Shown in pieces: positions 17,859 to 26,454 of a stretch of 64,000 nt of DNA. The notes under the pieces were generated by a model. It worked only from the letters and a program-made list of their open reading frames with translations. It was not told where the DNA came from and searched no databases. The stretch's first letter is position 1; the number at the start of each line of letters is the position of its first letter. A program made the translations under genes and the position numbers. The DNA comes from Streptomyces rhizoryzae (GTDB lineage: Bacteria > Actinomycetota > Actinomycetes > Streptomycetales > Streptomycetaceae), in assembly GCF_023155275.1 (NCBI RefSeq), contig NZ_JALMUV010000008.1:124001-188000 (forward strand), read 5' to 3'.

Positions 17859-19568
17859 GTGGCGGAACGGAGCACGGCTGCCGTCGACGTGGCCGACACG
17901 AGCGGCGAGGAGCCGCTGACCGCCAAGGCGGGTCAGGCCACGGACGACGGTGCGGAGGCCGAGAAGGTATCCGGCAGGGAACAGGACGCCCCACGCACCG
18001 GCGAGGAAGGTGCCAGTGCGGCCGATCCCGAGCCACCAGAACTCCACAGCGGCCACAAGCTCGCCAGACGGTACCGCCTTGAGGAGTGCGTCACCCGTCT
18101 GGACGGATTCAGCAGCTGGCGTGCGGTGGACGAGAAGCTCCGACGGGCCGTCGGGGTGCACGTCCTGCCCGCCGACCACCCCCGGGCCCGGCCGGTCCTC
18201 TCGGCCGCCCGGTCCTCCGCGCTCCTCGGTGATCCCCGCTTCGTCCAGGTCCTCGACGCCGTCGAGGACAACGACCTGGTCTACGTCGTCCACGAGTGGC
18301 TCCCGGACGCCGTCGAGCTGGCCACCGTCCTGGCCAACGGCCCCCTCGAACCGCACGACGCCTACCAGCTCGTCAGCCAGGTCTCCCAGGCCATGGCCGC
18401 CGCCCACCGCGAGGGCCTGGCCCACCTCCGGCTGACCCCGGGCTCGGTGCTGCGCACGGAGGCCGGCCAGTACCGCATCCGCGGCCTCGCGGTCATGGCC
18501 GCACTGCGCGGCATCACCTGCGAGCACCCGCAGCGCACGGACACCGAGGCGATCGGCGCGCTGCTGTACGCCGCCCTCACCCAGCGCTGGCCGTACGAGA
18601 ACGACGCCTACGGCCTCACCGGGCTCCCCAAGGGTGTCGGGCTGATCGCGCCCGACCAGGTGCGGGCGGGCGTGCACCGGGGGCTGTCCGAGCTGGCCAT
18701 GCGGGCGCTGGTGAACGACGGCGCCACCGCGTCCCGCCAGGAGCCGCCCTGCACCACGCCGGAGGAGCTGGCCAAGGCCGTTGCCGCGATGCCCCGCATC
18801 CGGCCTCCGGAGACCGCGTTCACGACCCCGCCGCCCTACCAGCGCACGGGTTCCTACGGGCAGCCGGCCGCCCGCAGCGGCCAGGCCGTCAGGGCGACAC
18901 AGCCGGTGGCCGCACCCCCGCCCCCGCTCCAGAGCCGCACCGGCAAGGCGCTGAAGTGGTCGGTGTCCGCACTGCTGATCGCGGCGCTGGGCCTGGGCAG
19001 CTGGCAGCTGGCCGACACCCTGCTCAAGCGGGAGAACGACCCGGACAACCCGGGAAGCTCGCAGACCGCCGGCGGCGCCGCCAAGAAGCCCGACGGCAAG
19101 CCGGTCAAGATCGAGGACGGCGCCGAGTACTACCCGGACGGCCAGCCGCAACACCCCGACCAGGCACGGGCCACCTACGACGGCGACCCCGCCACCTACT
19201 GGCGCAGCAAGAGCTACCGCGAGGGCCCGGACCTCAACCCGGCCTTCAAGAAGGGCGTCGGCCTGGTCTACGACCTCGGCTCGTCGCAGCAGATAAGCAC
19301 CGCGTCGATCGGGCTGCACTACGTCGGCGACCACACGACGGTGACGCTCTACGCCGCCAACTCCCTCTCGCCGTCCGAGCCGCTGAGCTCCATGCGCGAG
19401 CTCGGTACGGGCAAGACCTCGGGCAGCACCGCCAAGGTCACGCTGAAGTCGCCGGCGAAGGCGCGCTATGTCGTCGTGTGGATCACCGCGATGCCCTACT
19501 CGGAGGCCGACGACTACAGCGGCACCGGTTACAAGCAGGGCGTGACGGAGGTCTCCTTCACCAGCTGA
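17859..19568 (+). CDS. membrane-anchored pseudokinase with C-terminal discoidin-like domain (MurJ partner)
   Basis: A 569-residue protein. Residues about 70-310 have the layout of a Ser/Thr kinase (RRYRLEECVTRLDGFSSWRAVDEK, then HREGLAHLRLTPGSVLRTEAGQ), but the catalytic HRD Asp is replaced (HLRLTPGSVL), no DFG is present and the glycine loop is absent. It should be catalytically inactive. A membrane span follows (about 365-388, SVSALLIAALGLGSWQLADT), then an extracytoplasmic domain of about 150 residues resembling discoidin/F5-8C carbohydrate-binding folds (ATYDGDPATYWRSKSY, VGLVYDLGSSQQIS). In mycobacteria a pseudokinase domain attached to MviN recruits FhaA; an analogous role here is inference. 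The GTG at 17859 follows GGGGAGGCAGG. Confidence 0.85.
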   Translation: MAERSTAAVDVADTSGEEPLTAKAGQATDDGAEAEKVSGREQDAPRTGEEGASAADPEPPELHSGHKLARRYRLEECVTRLDGFSSWRAVDEKLRRAVGVHVLPADHPRARPVLSAARSSALLGDPRFVQVLDAVEDNDLVYVVHEWLPDAVELATVLANGPLEPHDAYQLVSQVSQAMAAAHREGLAHLRLTPGSVLRTEAGQYRIRGLAVMAALRGITCEHPQRTDTEAIGALLYAALTQRWPYENDAYGLTGLPKGVGLIAPDQVRAGVHRGLSELAMRALVNDGATASRQEPPCTTPEELAKAVAAMPRIRPPETAFTTPPPYQRTGSYGQPAARSGQAVRATQPVAAPPPPLQSRTGKALKWSVSALLIAALGLGSWQLADTLLKRENDPDNPGSSQTAGGAAKKPDGKPVKIEDGAEYYPDGQPQHPDQARATYDGDPATYWRSKSYREGPDLNPAFKKGVGLVYDLGSSQQISTASIGLHYVGDHTTVTLYAANSLSPSEPLSSMRELGTGKTSGSTAKVTLKSPAKARYVVVWITAMPYSEADDYSGTGYKQGVTEVSFTS

Positions 19569-19753
19569 ACAGGCACGCCGTCCGACGGGGCGCGGCGACG
19601 GAATGCGACCGGGCACCGGTCGGCATCCGGCGCCGCGCCCCGTCGCTCCACCGAGATCATTTCCGGTCCGGGAGGTGGCTCGCCCAGCATTTACTTTCGT
19701 CACCCGGCGGGCTTCAATGGGACCGAGATCAGGCAGCTACGGCCGGGGGGCCC

Positions 19754-20449
19754 GTGTCCACCGACAGCGACAAGGCTTCGACACCAACCGACGCCGATCT
19801 CCTTGCGCTGCACGTAAAGGGCGACCCCGATGCCTTCGGGGAGATCGTCCGGCGGCACCGCGACCGGCTCTGGGCCGTCGCTCTGCGCACCCTCGGTGAT
19901 CGGGAAGAAGCCGCCGATGCCGTGCAGGACGCGCTGGTCTCCGCCTACCGGGCGGCCTCCTCCTTCCGCGGCCAGTCTGCCGTGACGACCTGGCTCCACC
20001 GCATCACGGTCAATGCCTGCCTGGACCGGGCGCGCAAGGCCGCCTCGCGGCGCACTTCCCCGGTCGCGGAGACCGAGCGGCTGGAGCAGCTCCTCGAACC
20101 GGAGGAGTCCGCCGCGCTTCCGGCCGAGCGCCATGATCTGCACCGGGAACTGCTCGTCGCGCTGCGCACCCTCCCCGAGGAACAGCGTGCCGCGCTCGTC
20201 CTAGTCGACATGCAGGGGTATTCCGTCGCCGAGACCGCCGCGATCCTCGGCGTTCCGACCGGCACGGTGAAAAGCCGCTGCGCACGAGGACGCGCGCGCC
20301 TGCTGCCGTTGGTCACCCATCTGCGCGGCGACGGCAGGGGTAGCGATCCGGCGGGCGGGGGAAGGAACCGGGCGCAGGGGACATCCGTCCCACCGACGGC
20401 AGGACCGAAGGGCACAGGGGCCGTGAAGGGCGGAGGTGGGCGAGCGTGA
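19754..20449 (+). CDS. sigM: ECF RNA polymerase sigma factor SigM
   Basis: A 231-residue extracytoplasmic-function sigma factor. Region 2 is visible at residues about 15-80 (DPDAFGEIVRRHRDRLWAVA and DAVQDALVSAYRAASSFRG). Region 4 follows (LPEEQRAALVLVDMQGYSVAETAAILGVPTGTVKSR), then a Gly-rich tail. Its stop codon overlaps the start of the zinc-binding anti-sigma gene (GTGA), a sign of translational coupling. The position before trxB matches SigM of S. coelicolor and M. tuberculosis. The GTG at 19754 gives the usual SigM length. Confidence 0.9.
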   Translation: MSTDSDKASTPTDADLLALHVKGDPDAFGEIVRRHRDRLWAVALRTLGDREEAADAVQDALVSAYRAASSFRGQSAVTTWLHRITVNACLDRARKAASRRTSPVAETERLEQLLEPEESAALPAERHDLHRELLVALRTLPEEQRAALVLVDMQGYSVAETAAILGVPTGTVKSRCARGRARLLPLVTHLRGDGRGSDPAGGGRNRAQGTSVPPTAGPKGTGAVKGGGGRA

Positions 20450-21501
20450 CGTCGATGACCGGCGCAGGCGAGCACCCGGAGGTCTCCGAGATCTCCGATC
20501 TCACGGACGGGTTGCTCTCTCCCGCACGTACCGCGGAACTGCGGGACCACCTCGCCGGGTGCGCGCTGTGCGAAGACGTCCATGCGTCACTGGAGGAGAT
20601 CCGGGGACTGCTCGGAACGCTGCCCGGCCCGGCACGCATGCCGGCCGATGTCGCCGAACGCATCGATGCAGCCCTGGCCGCCGAGGCACTGCTGAGCTCT
20701 GCCGCAGCCGACAACGAGGCACGGGTTTCACGTGAAACATCGACCGGCCACGCTCCCGTTTCACGTGAAACATCGCTCGACGACGATCTGGTTTCACGTG
20801 AAACACCGGGCGGCTCAACCTCCGTTTCACGTGAAACATCGGCCGACCCCACCCTTGTTTCACGTGAAACATCGACGCAGCCCGACGCTGTTTCACGTGA
20901 AACCAGCGTGCCGGCGCCTGCCCGCGCAGCTTCGGCGGCTCCTCCGGCCGGGCGCGGGCGCGGGACTTCCGGGCCGGGCCGCCAGTCGCCTGGCCGCCGC
21001 TCGGCACGTACGCGGCGGTGGCCCCGCGCGCTGCTCGGCGCCGCGGCCGCGGCGGCTGTGCTCGGTGTCGGCGGACTGCTCCTCCAGAGCTCGGGAACGA
21101 GCGCCGTCCAGACCACCAAGCAGGACAGCGGCTCGTCGGCGAGCGGCGGAGGCCCGTCCGTTCTGACCGCCGGGACGCTCGGCTCGCATGTCCATGCGTT
21201 GCTCGCCACCAAGAAGGCACACAACGGCCCGGAGTTCGGCACCCGCAGCTCCACCGAGACGCCGCTGCGCGGCGGTACCGACACCGTTCCGTCCTGTGTG
21301 CGCCAGGGCATCGGCCGCCCCGAGACCCCCCTTGCCTCGACCCGCAGCACCTATGAAGGGAAGGACGCCTTCCTGGTCGTGCTGCCGGACCCGTCCGACC
21401 CCCAGCGTGTCTCCGCCTACGTCGTCACTGCCTCATGCGTCTCGGCCACCCCGCCGGCCCCCGGGAAGGTCATGCTGACCCACTCATACCGGCGAGACTG
21501 A
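20446..21501 (+). CDS. zinc-binding (ZAS) transmembrane anti-sigma factor for SigM, carrying six parS sites
   Basis: A 351-residue protein. The N-terminal domain has the ZAS motif Hx3Cx2C (DHLAGCALCED, about residues 39-49), typical of anti-sigma factors that hold their partner in the cytoplasm. Residues 94-153 are an unusual linker in which VSRET occurs six times, every 11 residues, because six parS sites are in frame. One membrane span follows (about 195-214, LLGAAAAAAVLGVGGLLL), then an extracytoplasmic domain of about 130 residues. It overlaps sigM by four bases, so SigM is the obvious partner. The linker uses GTT, TCA, CGT, GAA and ACA codons that are rare in this GC-rich genome. Confidence 0.85.
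   Translation: MTSMTGAGEHPEVSEISDLTDGLLSPARTAELRDHLAGCALCEDVHASLEEIRGLLGTLPGPARMPADVAERIDAALAAEALLSSAAADNEARVSRETSTGHAPVSRETSLDDDLVSRETPGGSTSVSRETSADPTLVSRETSTQPDAVSRETSVPAPARAASAAPPAGRGRGTSGPGRQSPGRRSARTRRWPRALLGAAAAAAVLGVGGLLLQSSGTSAVQTTKQDSGSSASGGGPSVLTAGTLGSHVHALLATKKAHNGPEFGTRSSTETPLRGGTDTVPSCVRQGIGRPETPLASTRSTYEGKDAFLVVLPDPSDPQRVSAYVVTASCVSATPPAPGKVMLTHSYRRD
20725..20903. repeat. parS: array of six parS sites with an exact 33-bp period
   Basis: Perfect GTTTCACGTGAAAC at 20725, 20758, 20791, 20824, 20857 and 20890. Each copy starts 33 bp (11 codons) after the previous one; the 19-bp spacers differ in sequence. All six are read in the same frame of the anti-sigma gene as VSRET. This is the densest ParB-binding cluster in the window and lies about 12 kb from oriC. 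Confidence 0.97.
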
Positions 21502-21528
21502 ACGACGGCATGTGCGCTGTGGCACTCC

Positions 21529-21556
21529 GGGAATGCTCGCCCCTTAGGATCCGTTG
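21529..21556 (+). promoter_or_regulatory. sigma-R-type promoter of trxBA
   Basis: GGGAAT (21529-21534), 18 bases, then GTTG (21553-21556): an exact match to the SigR consensus GGGAAT-N18-GTTG. It lies about 60 bases before the trxB start. trxBA is a known SigR target in Streptomyces, responding to thiol oxidation. Confidence 0.88.
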
Positions 21557-21614
21557 GGTGGGGTGAGAGTTCCGAGACCCCAGCAAGCCGTCGGCAGAGA
21601 CAAGGAAGACACCC

Positions 21615-22589
21615 GTGAGCGACGTCCGCAACGTGATCATCATCGGCTCCGGGCCCGCGGGCTATACCGCAGCGCTCTACACCGCCCGCGCGTCCCTGAA
21701 GCCGCTCGTCTTCGAAGGCGCCGTCACCGCCGGCGGTGCGCTGATGAACACCACCGACGTGGAGAACTTCCCGGGCTTCCGCGACGGCATCATGGGTCCG
21801 GACCTGATGGACAACATGCGCGCCCAGGCCGAGCGCTTCGGCGCGGAGCTGGTGCCGGACGACATCGTCTCGGTCGACCTCTCCGAGGAGATCAAGACCG
21901 TCACCGACACCACGGGCACGGTGCACCGCGCCAAGGCCGTCATCGTCGCCACCGGCTCCCAGCACCGCAAGCTCGGCCTGCCGCGTGAGGACGAACTGTC
22001 CGGGCGTGGTGTCTCCTGGTGCGCGACCTGCGACGGGTTCTTCTTCAAGGACCAGGACATCGCCGTGATCGGCGGTGGCGACACCGCGATGGAGGAGGCC
22101 ACCTTCCTGTCGCGCTTCGCCAAGACCGTTACGGTGGTCCACCGCCGCGACACCCTGCGGGCGAGCAAGGCGATGCAGGACCGCGCCTTCGCCGACCCGA
22201 AGATCAAGTTCGTCTGGGACAGCGAGGTCGCCGAGGTCCACGGCGACAACAAGCTCTCCGGCCTGACGCTGCGCAACGTCAAGACGGGCGAGACCTCGGA
22301 GCTTCCGGTGACCGGCCTGTTCATCGCGATTGGCCACGACCCGCGGACCGAGCTGTTCAAGGGCCAGCTGAACCTCGACGACGAGGGTTACCTCAAGGTC
22401 GATGCGCCCAGCACCCGGACGAACCTGGCGGGCGTCTTCGCCGCCGGCGATGTGGTGGACCACACCTACCGCCAGGCGATCACCGCGGCGGGCACCGGCT
22501 GCTCCGCCGCCCTGGATGCCGAGCGGTTCCTCGCGGCGCTCTCGGACGGCGAGGCCACGGCCGAGCCGGAGAAGACCCCCTCCGCCTGA
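21615..22589 (+). CDS. trxB: thioredoxin-disulfide reductase
   Basis: A 324-residue flavoenzyme that reduces thioredoxin with NADPH. The FAD motif is [19 protein letters not shown], the redox-active CxxC is in [11 protein letters not shown] (about residues 136-139), the NADPH motif is [14 protein letters not shown], and a second FAD motif is [21 protein letters not shown]. Length is normal. The GTG at 21615 follows an AAGGAAGA site. trxA follows after 48 bases in the same orientation, and a SigR-type promoter stands in front. Confidence 0.97.
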   Translation: MSDVRNVIIIGSGPAGYTAALYTARASLKPLVFEGAVTAGGALMNTTDVENFPGFRDGIMGPDLMDNMRAQAERFGAELVPDDIVSVDLSEEIKTVTDTTGTVHRAKAVIVATGSQHRKLGLPREDELSGRGVSWCATCDGFFFKDQDIAVIGGGDTAMEEATFLSRFAKTVTVVHRRDTLRASKAMQDRAFADPKIKFVWDSEVAEVHGDNKLSGLTLRNVKTGETSELPVTGLFIAIGHDPRTELFKGQLNLDDEGYLKVDAPSTRTNLAGVFAAGDVVDHTYRQAITAAGTGCSAALDAERFLAALSDGEATAEPEKTPSA

Positions 22590-22637
22590 CCCGCGCCCCT
22601 CAAACTTCCCACCCCACCCACCAGTAAGGAGACAGCC

Positions 22638-22964
<327 letters not shown>

Positions 22965-22977
22965 GGCGCGCAGCAAC

Positions 22978-23037
22978 GTTTCACGTGAAACCAGCGCGAT
23001 GTTTCACGTGAAACATCGGCTCGGTTTCACGTGAAAC
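22978..23037. repeat. parS: triplet of parS sites, 23-bp period
   Basis: Perfect GTTTCACGTGAAAC at 22978, 23001 and 23024, start to start 23 bp, filling the gap between the convergent trxA and GNAT genes. The middle copy is the core of a perfect 22-bp palindrome (22997-23018). Confidence 0.97.
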
Positions 23038-23052
23038 ATCGCGGCGGCACTC

Positions 23053-23670
23053 CTAGAGAGGGCGGAGTGCCGGCTCCTTCTGCACGGCTCCGAGCAAGCG
23101 GTCCAGGGCAAGCTCCACGTCTTCCTTCCACGAGATCGTGCTGCGCAGTTCGAGCCGCAGCCGCGGGTACCGGGGATGGGGACGGACAGTCTTGAACCCC
23201 ACCGCCAAGAGATGATCGGCGGGCAGCACACACGCCGGCTCGGTCCAGCGCGCATCGCCGAACGCCTCGATGGCCTTGAAGCCCCGCTGGATGAGGTCCT
23301 TGGCCACCGTCTGAACCATCACCCGGCCCAGACCGTGCCCCTGGTAACCAGGAGTCAGCCACGCCGTCAGCAGCTGCACCGCGTCCGGGGACACGGGGCT
23401 GGTGGGGAAAGCCGTGGAGCGGGGGACATAGGCCGGCGGGGCGTACATCACGAACCCGGCCGGCACATCGTCGACATAGACAACGCGCCCGCAGGATCCC
23501 CACTCCAGCAGGACCGCTGAAATCCAGGCTTCCTTCTCCAGCTCCGGTCGCCCCGCCTTTACCGCGGCCTCACCGCTGACGGGATCGAGCTCCCAGAAGA
23601 CGCAGGAGCGACAGCGCTTGGGGAGATCCGGAAGGTTGTCCAGCGTGAGCGGTACGAGCCGACGGCCCAT
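23053..23670 (-). CDS. GNAT-family N-acetyltransferase
   Basis: A 205-residue acetyltransferase-like protein. The acetyl-CoA loop is visible in YQGHGLGRVMVQTVAKDLIQRG. The N-terminus has an unusual Cys pair (KRCRSCVFWELDP). Substrate unknown. The ATG at 23670 was chosen; the open frame continues upstream to 23925 but that part has no domain and overlaps a better-supported small reading frame. It is convergent with trxA, with parS sites between them, and lies downstream of parB on the same strand, separated by a terminator. Confidence 0.78.
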   Translation of the reverse strand: MGRRLVPLTLDNLPDLPKRCRSCVFWELDPVSGEAAVKAGRPELEKEAWISAVLLEWGSCGRVVYVDDVPAGFVMYAPPAYVPRSTAFPTSPVSPDAVQLLTAWLTPGYQGHGLGRVMVQTVAKDLIQRGFKAIEAFGDARWTEPACVLPADHLLAVGFKTVRPHPRYPRLRLELRSTISWKEDVELALDRLLGAVQKEPALRPL

Positions 23671-23816
23671 GGAACCAGGTCCTCGCTTCCCTCGCCTGCC
23701 ACACCGCGCAGCGCCGTCAGCGCCGCCTGCTCTCTGAGCAGACCAGCCACGAACCCTCCGAGAGCGGCGAGGCCGAACCCCGCTGCCAGCAGTCCGGTGC
23801 GGCTCACTGATCGCAT
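23559..23816 (-). CDS. possible small membrane protein overlapping the GNAT gene
   Basis: An 85-codon frame starting at ATG 23816 with a good site (GAGGAGAGGGCC) and a hydrophobic N-terminus (TGLLAAGFGLAALGGFVAGLL, about residues 8-28). It overlaps the start of the GNAT gene by about 110 bases in another frame, so the C-terminal part may not be real. It could be a small membrane protein, or evidence of an indel joining it to the GNAT gene. Low confidence. Confidence 0.35.
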   Translation of the reverse strand: MRSVSRTGLLAAGFGLAALGGFVAGLLREQAALTALRGVAGEGSEDLVPWAVGSYRSRWTTFRISPSAVAPASSGSSIPSAVRPR

Positions 23817-23926
23817 GGCCCTCTCCTCGGTGTGAGGTCTCTCCACGTGGAGGTGTGGTGAACGCGTGCCATACCCGATCGCATCGTATCCACCCTTTAC
23901 GGGCACGGGTACCGCCGCACAGCAAA

Positions 23927-23969
23927 GGGCGGGCCGTGTTCCGCTGTCAGCACGGAACACGGCCCGCCC
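23927..23969 (-). terminator. terminator of the parAB transcript
   Basis: A perfect 17-bp inverted repeat (GGGCGGGCCGTGTTCCG and its complement) with a 9-base loop, 20 bases downstream of the parB stop codon. Confidence 0.87.
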
Positions 23970-23988
23970 ACGAGCCGCACGAGTCAGC

Positions 23989-25083
23989 TCACTTCTCCGC
24001 GTCGCCCTCCTCGGACGCCTTCCCCAGGACGGGCCCCTCACCGGGAGCCAGCGTTCCGAGGATGCGCTCAAGGTCTTCCATGGAGGCGAACTCGACGACG
24101 ATCTTCCCCTTCTTCTGGCCAAGATCGACCTTCACCCGGGTCTCGAAGCGGTCGGACAGCCGGGAAGCAAGACCGGTGAGCGCGGGGGACACCCGAGCAC
24201 CCGCCCGCGGCTTCTTGGCCTTGCCCGCGCCCGTGGGGCTCGACCCCATGAGCGTCACGATCTCCTCGACCGAACGGACCGACAGCCCCTCCGCCACGAT
24301 CCGCCGCGCCAGGTTGTCCTGCTCGTCCGGGTCGTCGACGGAGAGCAGAGCCCGGCCGTGCCCGGCGGAGAGCACACCCGCCGCGAGTCGCTTCTGCACC
24401 GTCGGCGAGAGCCGCAGCAGCCGCAGCGTGTTGGTGACCTGCGGACGCGACCGCCCGATCCGGTCGGCCAGCTCGTCATGCGTGCACTGGAAGTCCCGCA
24501 GCAGCTGGTCGTAGGCAGCAGCCTCCTCCAGCGGGTTCAGCTGCGCCCGGTGCAGATTCTCCAGCAGCGCGTCGAGCAGCAGCCGCTCGTCTTCCGTGGC
24601 CCGCACAATCGCGGGGATGCGCTCCAGCCCCGCTTCACGGCAGGCCCGCCAGCGCCGCTCGCCCATGATGAGCTCATAGCGCTCCGCCCCCGTCTGGCGG
24701 ACCACCACCGGCTGGAGCAGGCCCACCTCCTTGATGGAGGTGACCAGTTCGGCGAGGGCATCCTCGTCGAACACGTCCCGCGGCTGCCGGGGGTTGGGCC
24801 GGATCGCGTCCAGCGGCACCTCGGCGAAGTGCGCACCTGCCACCTGCGTGAGGTCGTTTGCTCTTTCGGCCCCGACCGATGCTTCGGTTTCACGTGAAAC
24901 ATGGGGCGTCGGCAGCGATGCCACCTTGGCGGCCGCCACCCCGCGGTCCGGAGCCAGAACCGGTACGGACGACGGTGACGTCGTTCCCCTTCCCACCGCC
25001 GGCCCGGCCTGATCCGTGCTCTGCGGTGCCGCGGGGATCAGCGCACCGAGCCCGCGGCCCAGCCCCCTACGTCGTTCGCTCAC
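23989..25083 (-). CDS. parB: chromosome-partitioning protein ParB
   Basis: A 364-residue ParB. It binds parS, loads and slides as a CTP-dependent clamp, and organises the origin region. Visible motifs: the N-terminal basic tail [11 protein letters not shown] (ParA contact), the CTP-binding box [28 protein letters not shown], the parS-reading helix-turn-helix ([22 protein letters not shown]), SAGHGRALL and a C-terminal dimerisation domain. A parS site is embedded in its own N-terminal linker (VSRET, 24887-24900). The GTG at 25083 overlaps the parA stop (GTGA), so the two are coupled. Confidence 0.96.
   Translation of the reverse strand: MSERRRGLGRGLGALIPAAPQSTDQAGPAVGRGTTSPSSVPVLAPDRGVAAAKVASLPTPHVSRETEASVGAERANDLTQVAGAHFAEVPLDAIRPNPRQPRDVFDEDALAELVTSIKEVGLLQPVVVRQTGAERYELIMGERRWRACREAGLERIPAIVRATEDERLLLDALLENLHRAQLNPLEEAAAYDQLLRDFQCTHDELADRIGRSRPQVTNTLRLLRLSPTVQKRLAAGVLSAGHGRALLSVDDPDEQDNLARRIVAEGLSVRSVEEIVTLMGSSPTGAGKAKKPRAGARVSPALTGLASRLSDRFETRVKVDLGQKKGKIVVEFASMEDLERILGTLAPGEGPVLGKASEEGDAEK
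24887..24900. other. parS: parS site inside parB
   Basis: Perfect GTTTCACGTGAAAC in the N-terminal linker of parB, read as VSRET. ParB bound here could affect its own transcription (inference). Confidence 0.95.
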
Positions 25084-26147
25084 TGAGTCCCCTCCGAGAT
25101 GCTGTGCTGTGCTTGGTAGTTCACACTCAGGCCCTGCTCCCCGGGCTGCGAAACCCCCCGCAGCGCCATCTCCCGGGCCGCCTCCAGATACGACAGCGCG
25201 CCACTGGATCCGGGGTCATAGGTGAGCACCGTCTGCCCGTAACTCGGTGCCTCGGAGATCCGTACCGAGCGGGGGATGCTCGTCCGGAGCACCTCGTTGC
25301 CGAAGTGGCTGCGCACCTCGTCGGCGACCTGGGAGGCCAGGCGAGTACGTCCGTCGTACATGGTGAGCAGGATCGTCGAGACATGGAGCTTGGGGTTGAG
25401 GTGCCCCCGCACCAGCTCGACGTTCCGCAGCAACTGCCCCAGGCCCTCCAGCGCGTAGTACTCGCACTGGATCGGGATCAGCACCTCGGCGCCGGCGACC
25501 AGCGCATTGACGGTCAGCAGACCGAGCGAGGGCGGACAGTCGATGAGGATGTAGTCCAGCGGCTGTTCGTACGCCTTGATGGCGCGGTCCAGCCGGCTTT
25601 CCCGTGCCACCAGCGAGACCAGTTCGATCTCGGCGCCGGCCAGGTCGATGGTGGCGGGAGCGCAGAAGAGCCCCTCCACCTCGACCACCGGCTGCACGAC
25701 GTCGGAGAGTGGCTTGCTCTCGACCAGCACGTCATAGATGGACGGCACTTCGGCGTGGTGGTCGATGCCCAGCGCGGTCGACGCATTGCCTTGCGGATCG
25801 AGGTCGATCACCAGGACCCGGGCGCCGTGCAGGGCCAGCGACGCCGCGATGTTCACCGTGGTGGTGGTCTTGCCGACCCCGCCCTTCTGATTGGCGACCA
25901 CGATGACCCGGGTCTCTTCAGGCCGGGGCAGTTCTCCCGCGCGGCCCATCGCCCCTACCGCCAGCTGCGCCGCGCGACCTACCGGTGTGTTGTCCATCGG
26001 GGGCGGCGTTTCACGTGAAACGTCGTCCCCGAACGACTCATGACGGGGACCGGGGACCGGATCGGTCATCGGTCCCGCGGTGTTGGCGTCGGACCGCAAG
26101 GATTCACTCTCCTCGACATCAGGCTCACAATGGTGAGAGCCTGCCAT
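25080..26147 (-). CDS. parA: chromosome-partitioning ATPase ParA
   Basis: A 355-residue ParA/MinD-type ATPase that works with ParB to place origins, notably during sporulation septation. The deviant Walker A is [17 protein letters not shown] (about residues 85-101). [16 protein letters not shown] and [18 protein letters not shown] follow. The ATG at 26147 starts [17 protein letters not shown], the form I recall for streptomycetes; the open frame continues upstream to 26618 through a parS site and non-coding sequence. The about 80-residue N-terminal extension holds a parS site (26008-26021). It overlaps parB by four bases. Confidence 0.95.
   Translation of the reverse strand: MAGSHHCEPDVEESESLRSDANTAGPMTDPVPGPRHESFGDDVSRETPPPMDNTPVGRAAQLAVGAMGRAGELPRPEETRVIVVANQKGGVGKTTTTVNIAASLALHGARVLVIDLDPQGNASTALGIDHHAEVPSIYDVLVESKPLSDVVQPVVEVEGLFCAPATIDLAGAEIELVSLVARESRLDRAIKAYEQPLDYILIDCPPSLGLLTVNALVAGAEVLIPIQCEYYALEGLGQLLRNVELVRGHLNPKLHVSTILLTMYDGRTRLASQVADEVRSHFGNEVLRTSIPRSVRISEAPSYGQTVLTYDPGSSGALSYLEAAREMALRGVSQPGEQGLSVNYQAQHSISEGTQ
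26008..26021. other. parS: parS site inside parA
   Basis: Perfect GTTTCACGTGAAAC near the 5' end of parA, read as VSRET in the N-terminal extension. Confidence 0.95.
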
Positions 26148-26454
26148 GCTTCCGGCTTCGCGAACCAGTGAGGTCCGTTCTCCTGTGGATGAAGCCGCGC
26201 CTGTGGAGAGATCCGTGACCCGTGTGGGTTTCCGGTCGTGCGGTGCGGCAGCCGCACGACCGCGGCTGATGATCCCTTGCAGCAGAGAACGACGTTTCAC
26301 GTGAAACACGATGCCAGCGCCGCGTCCGATTAAGCCGCGACACTCCGTCTTGTGGCTTTTTGTAGCGCCCGCGGAATGCGCCCTGTCCGCTGTTCCGCGG
26401 ATGCCTCCGCGCGCACCGCAGGAATCCCGTCCGGACCCCTGCGGTATCGCCGCT
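26148..26454. other. parA leader region
   Basis: About 307 bases between rsmG and parA, both on the minus strand. No gene seen. It contains a parS site at 26294 and must carry the parAB promoter(s) unless the operon is read through from rsmG. Confidence 0.6.
26294..26307. other. parS: parS site upstream of parA
   Basis: Perfect GTTTCACGTGAAAC about 150 bases upstream of the parA start, in the leader region. Confidence 0.95.

Noticed and set aside
20725..20903. CRISPR-like array
   Set aside because: The regular 33-bp spacing suggests a repeat-spacer array, but the repeat is the 14-bp parS palindrome, the whole segment is in frame within a gene, and no cas genes are present.
23841..23852. CTCCACGTGGAG palindrome near the GNAT gene as a parS
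   Set aside because: It shares only the CACGTG core; the TTT/AAA arms of parS are missing. It may be an unrelated operator.
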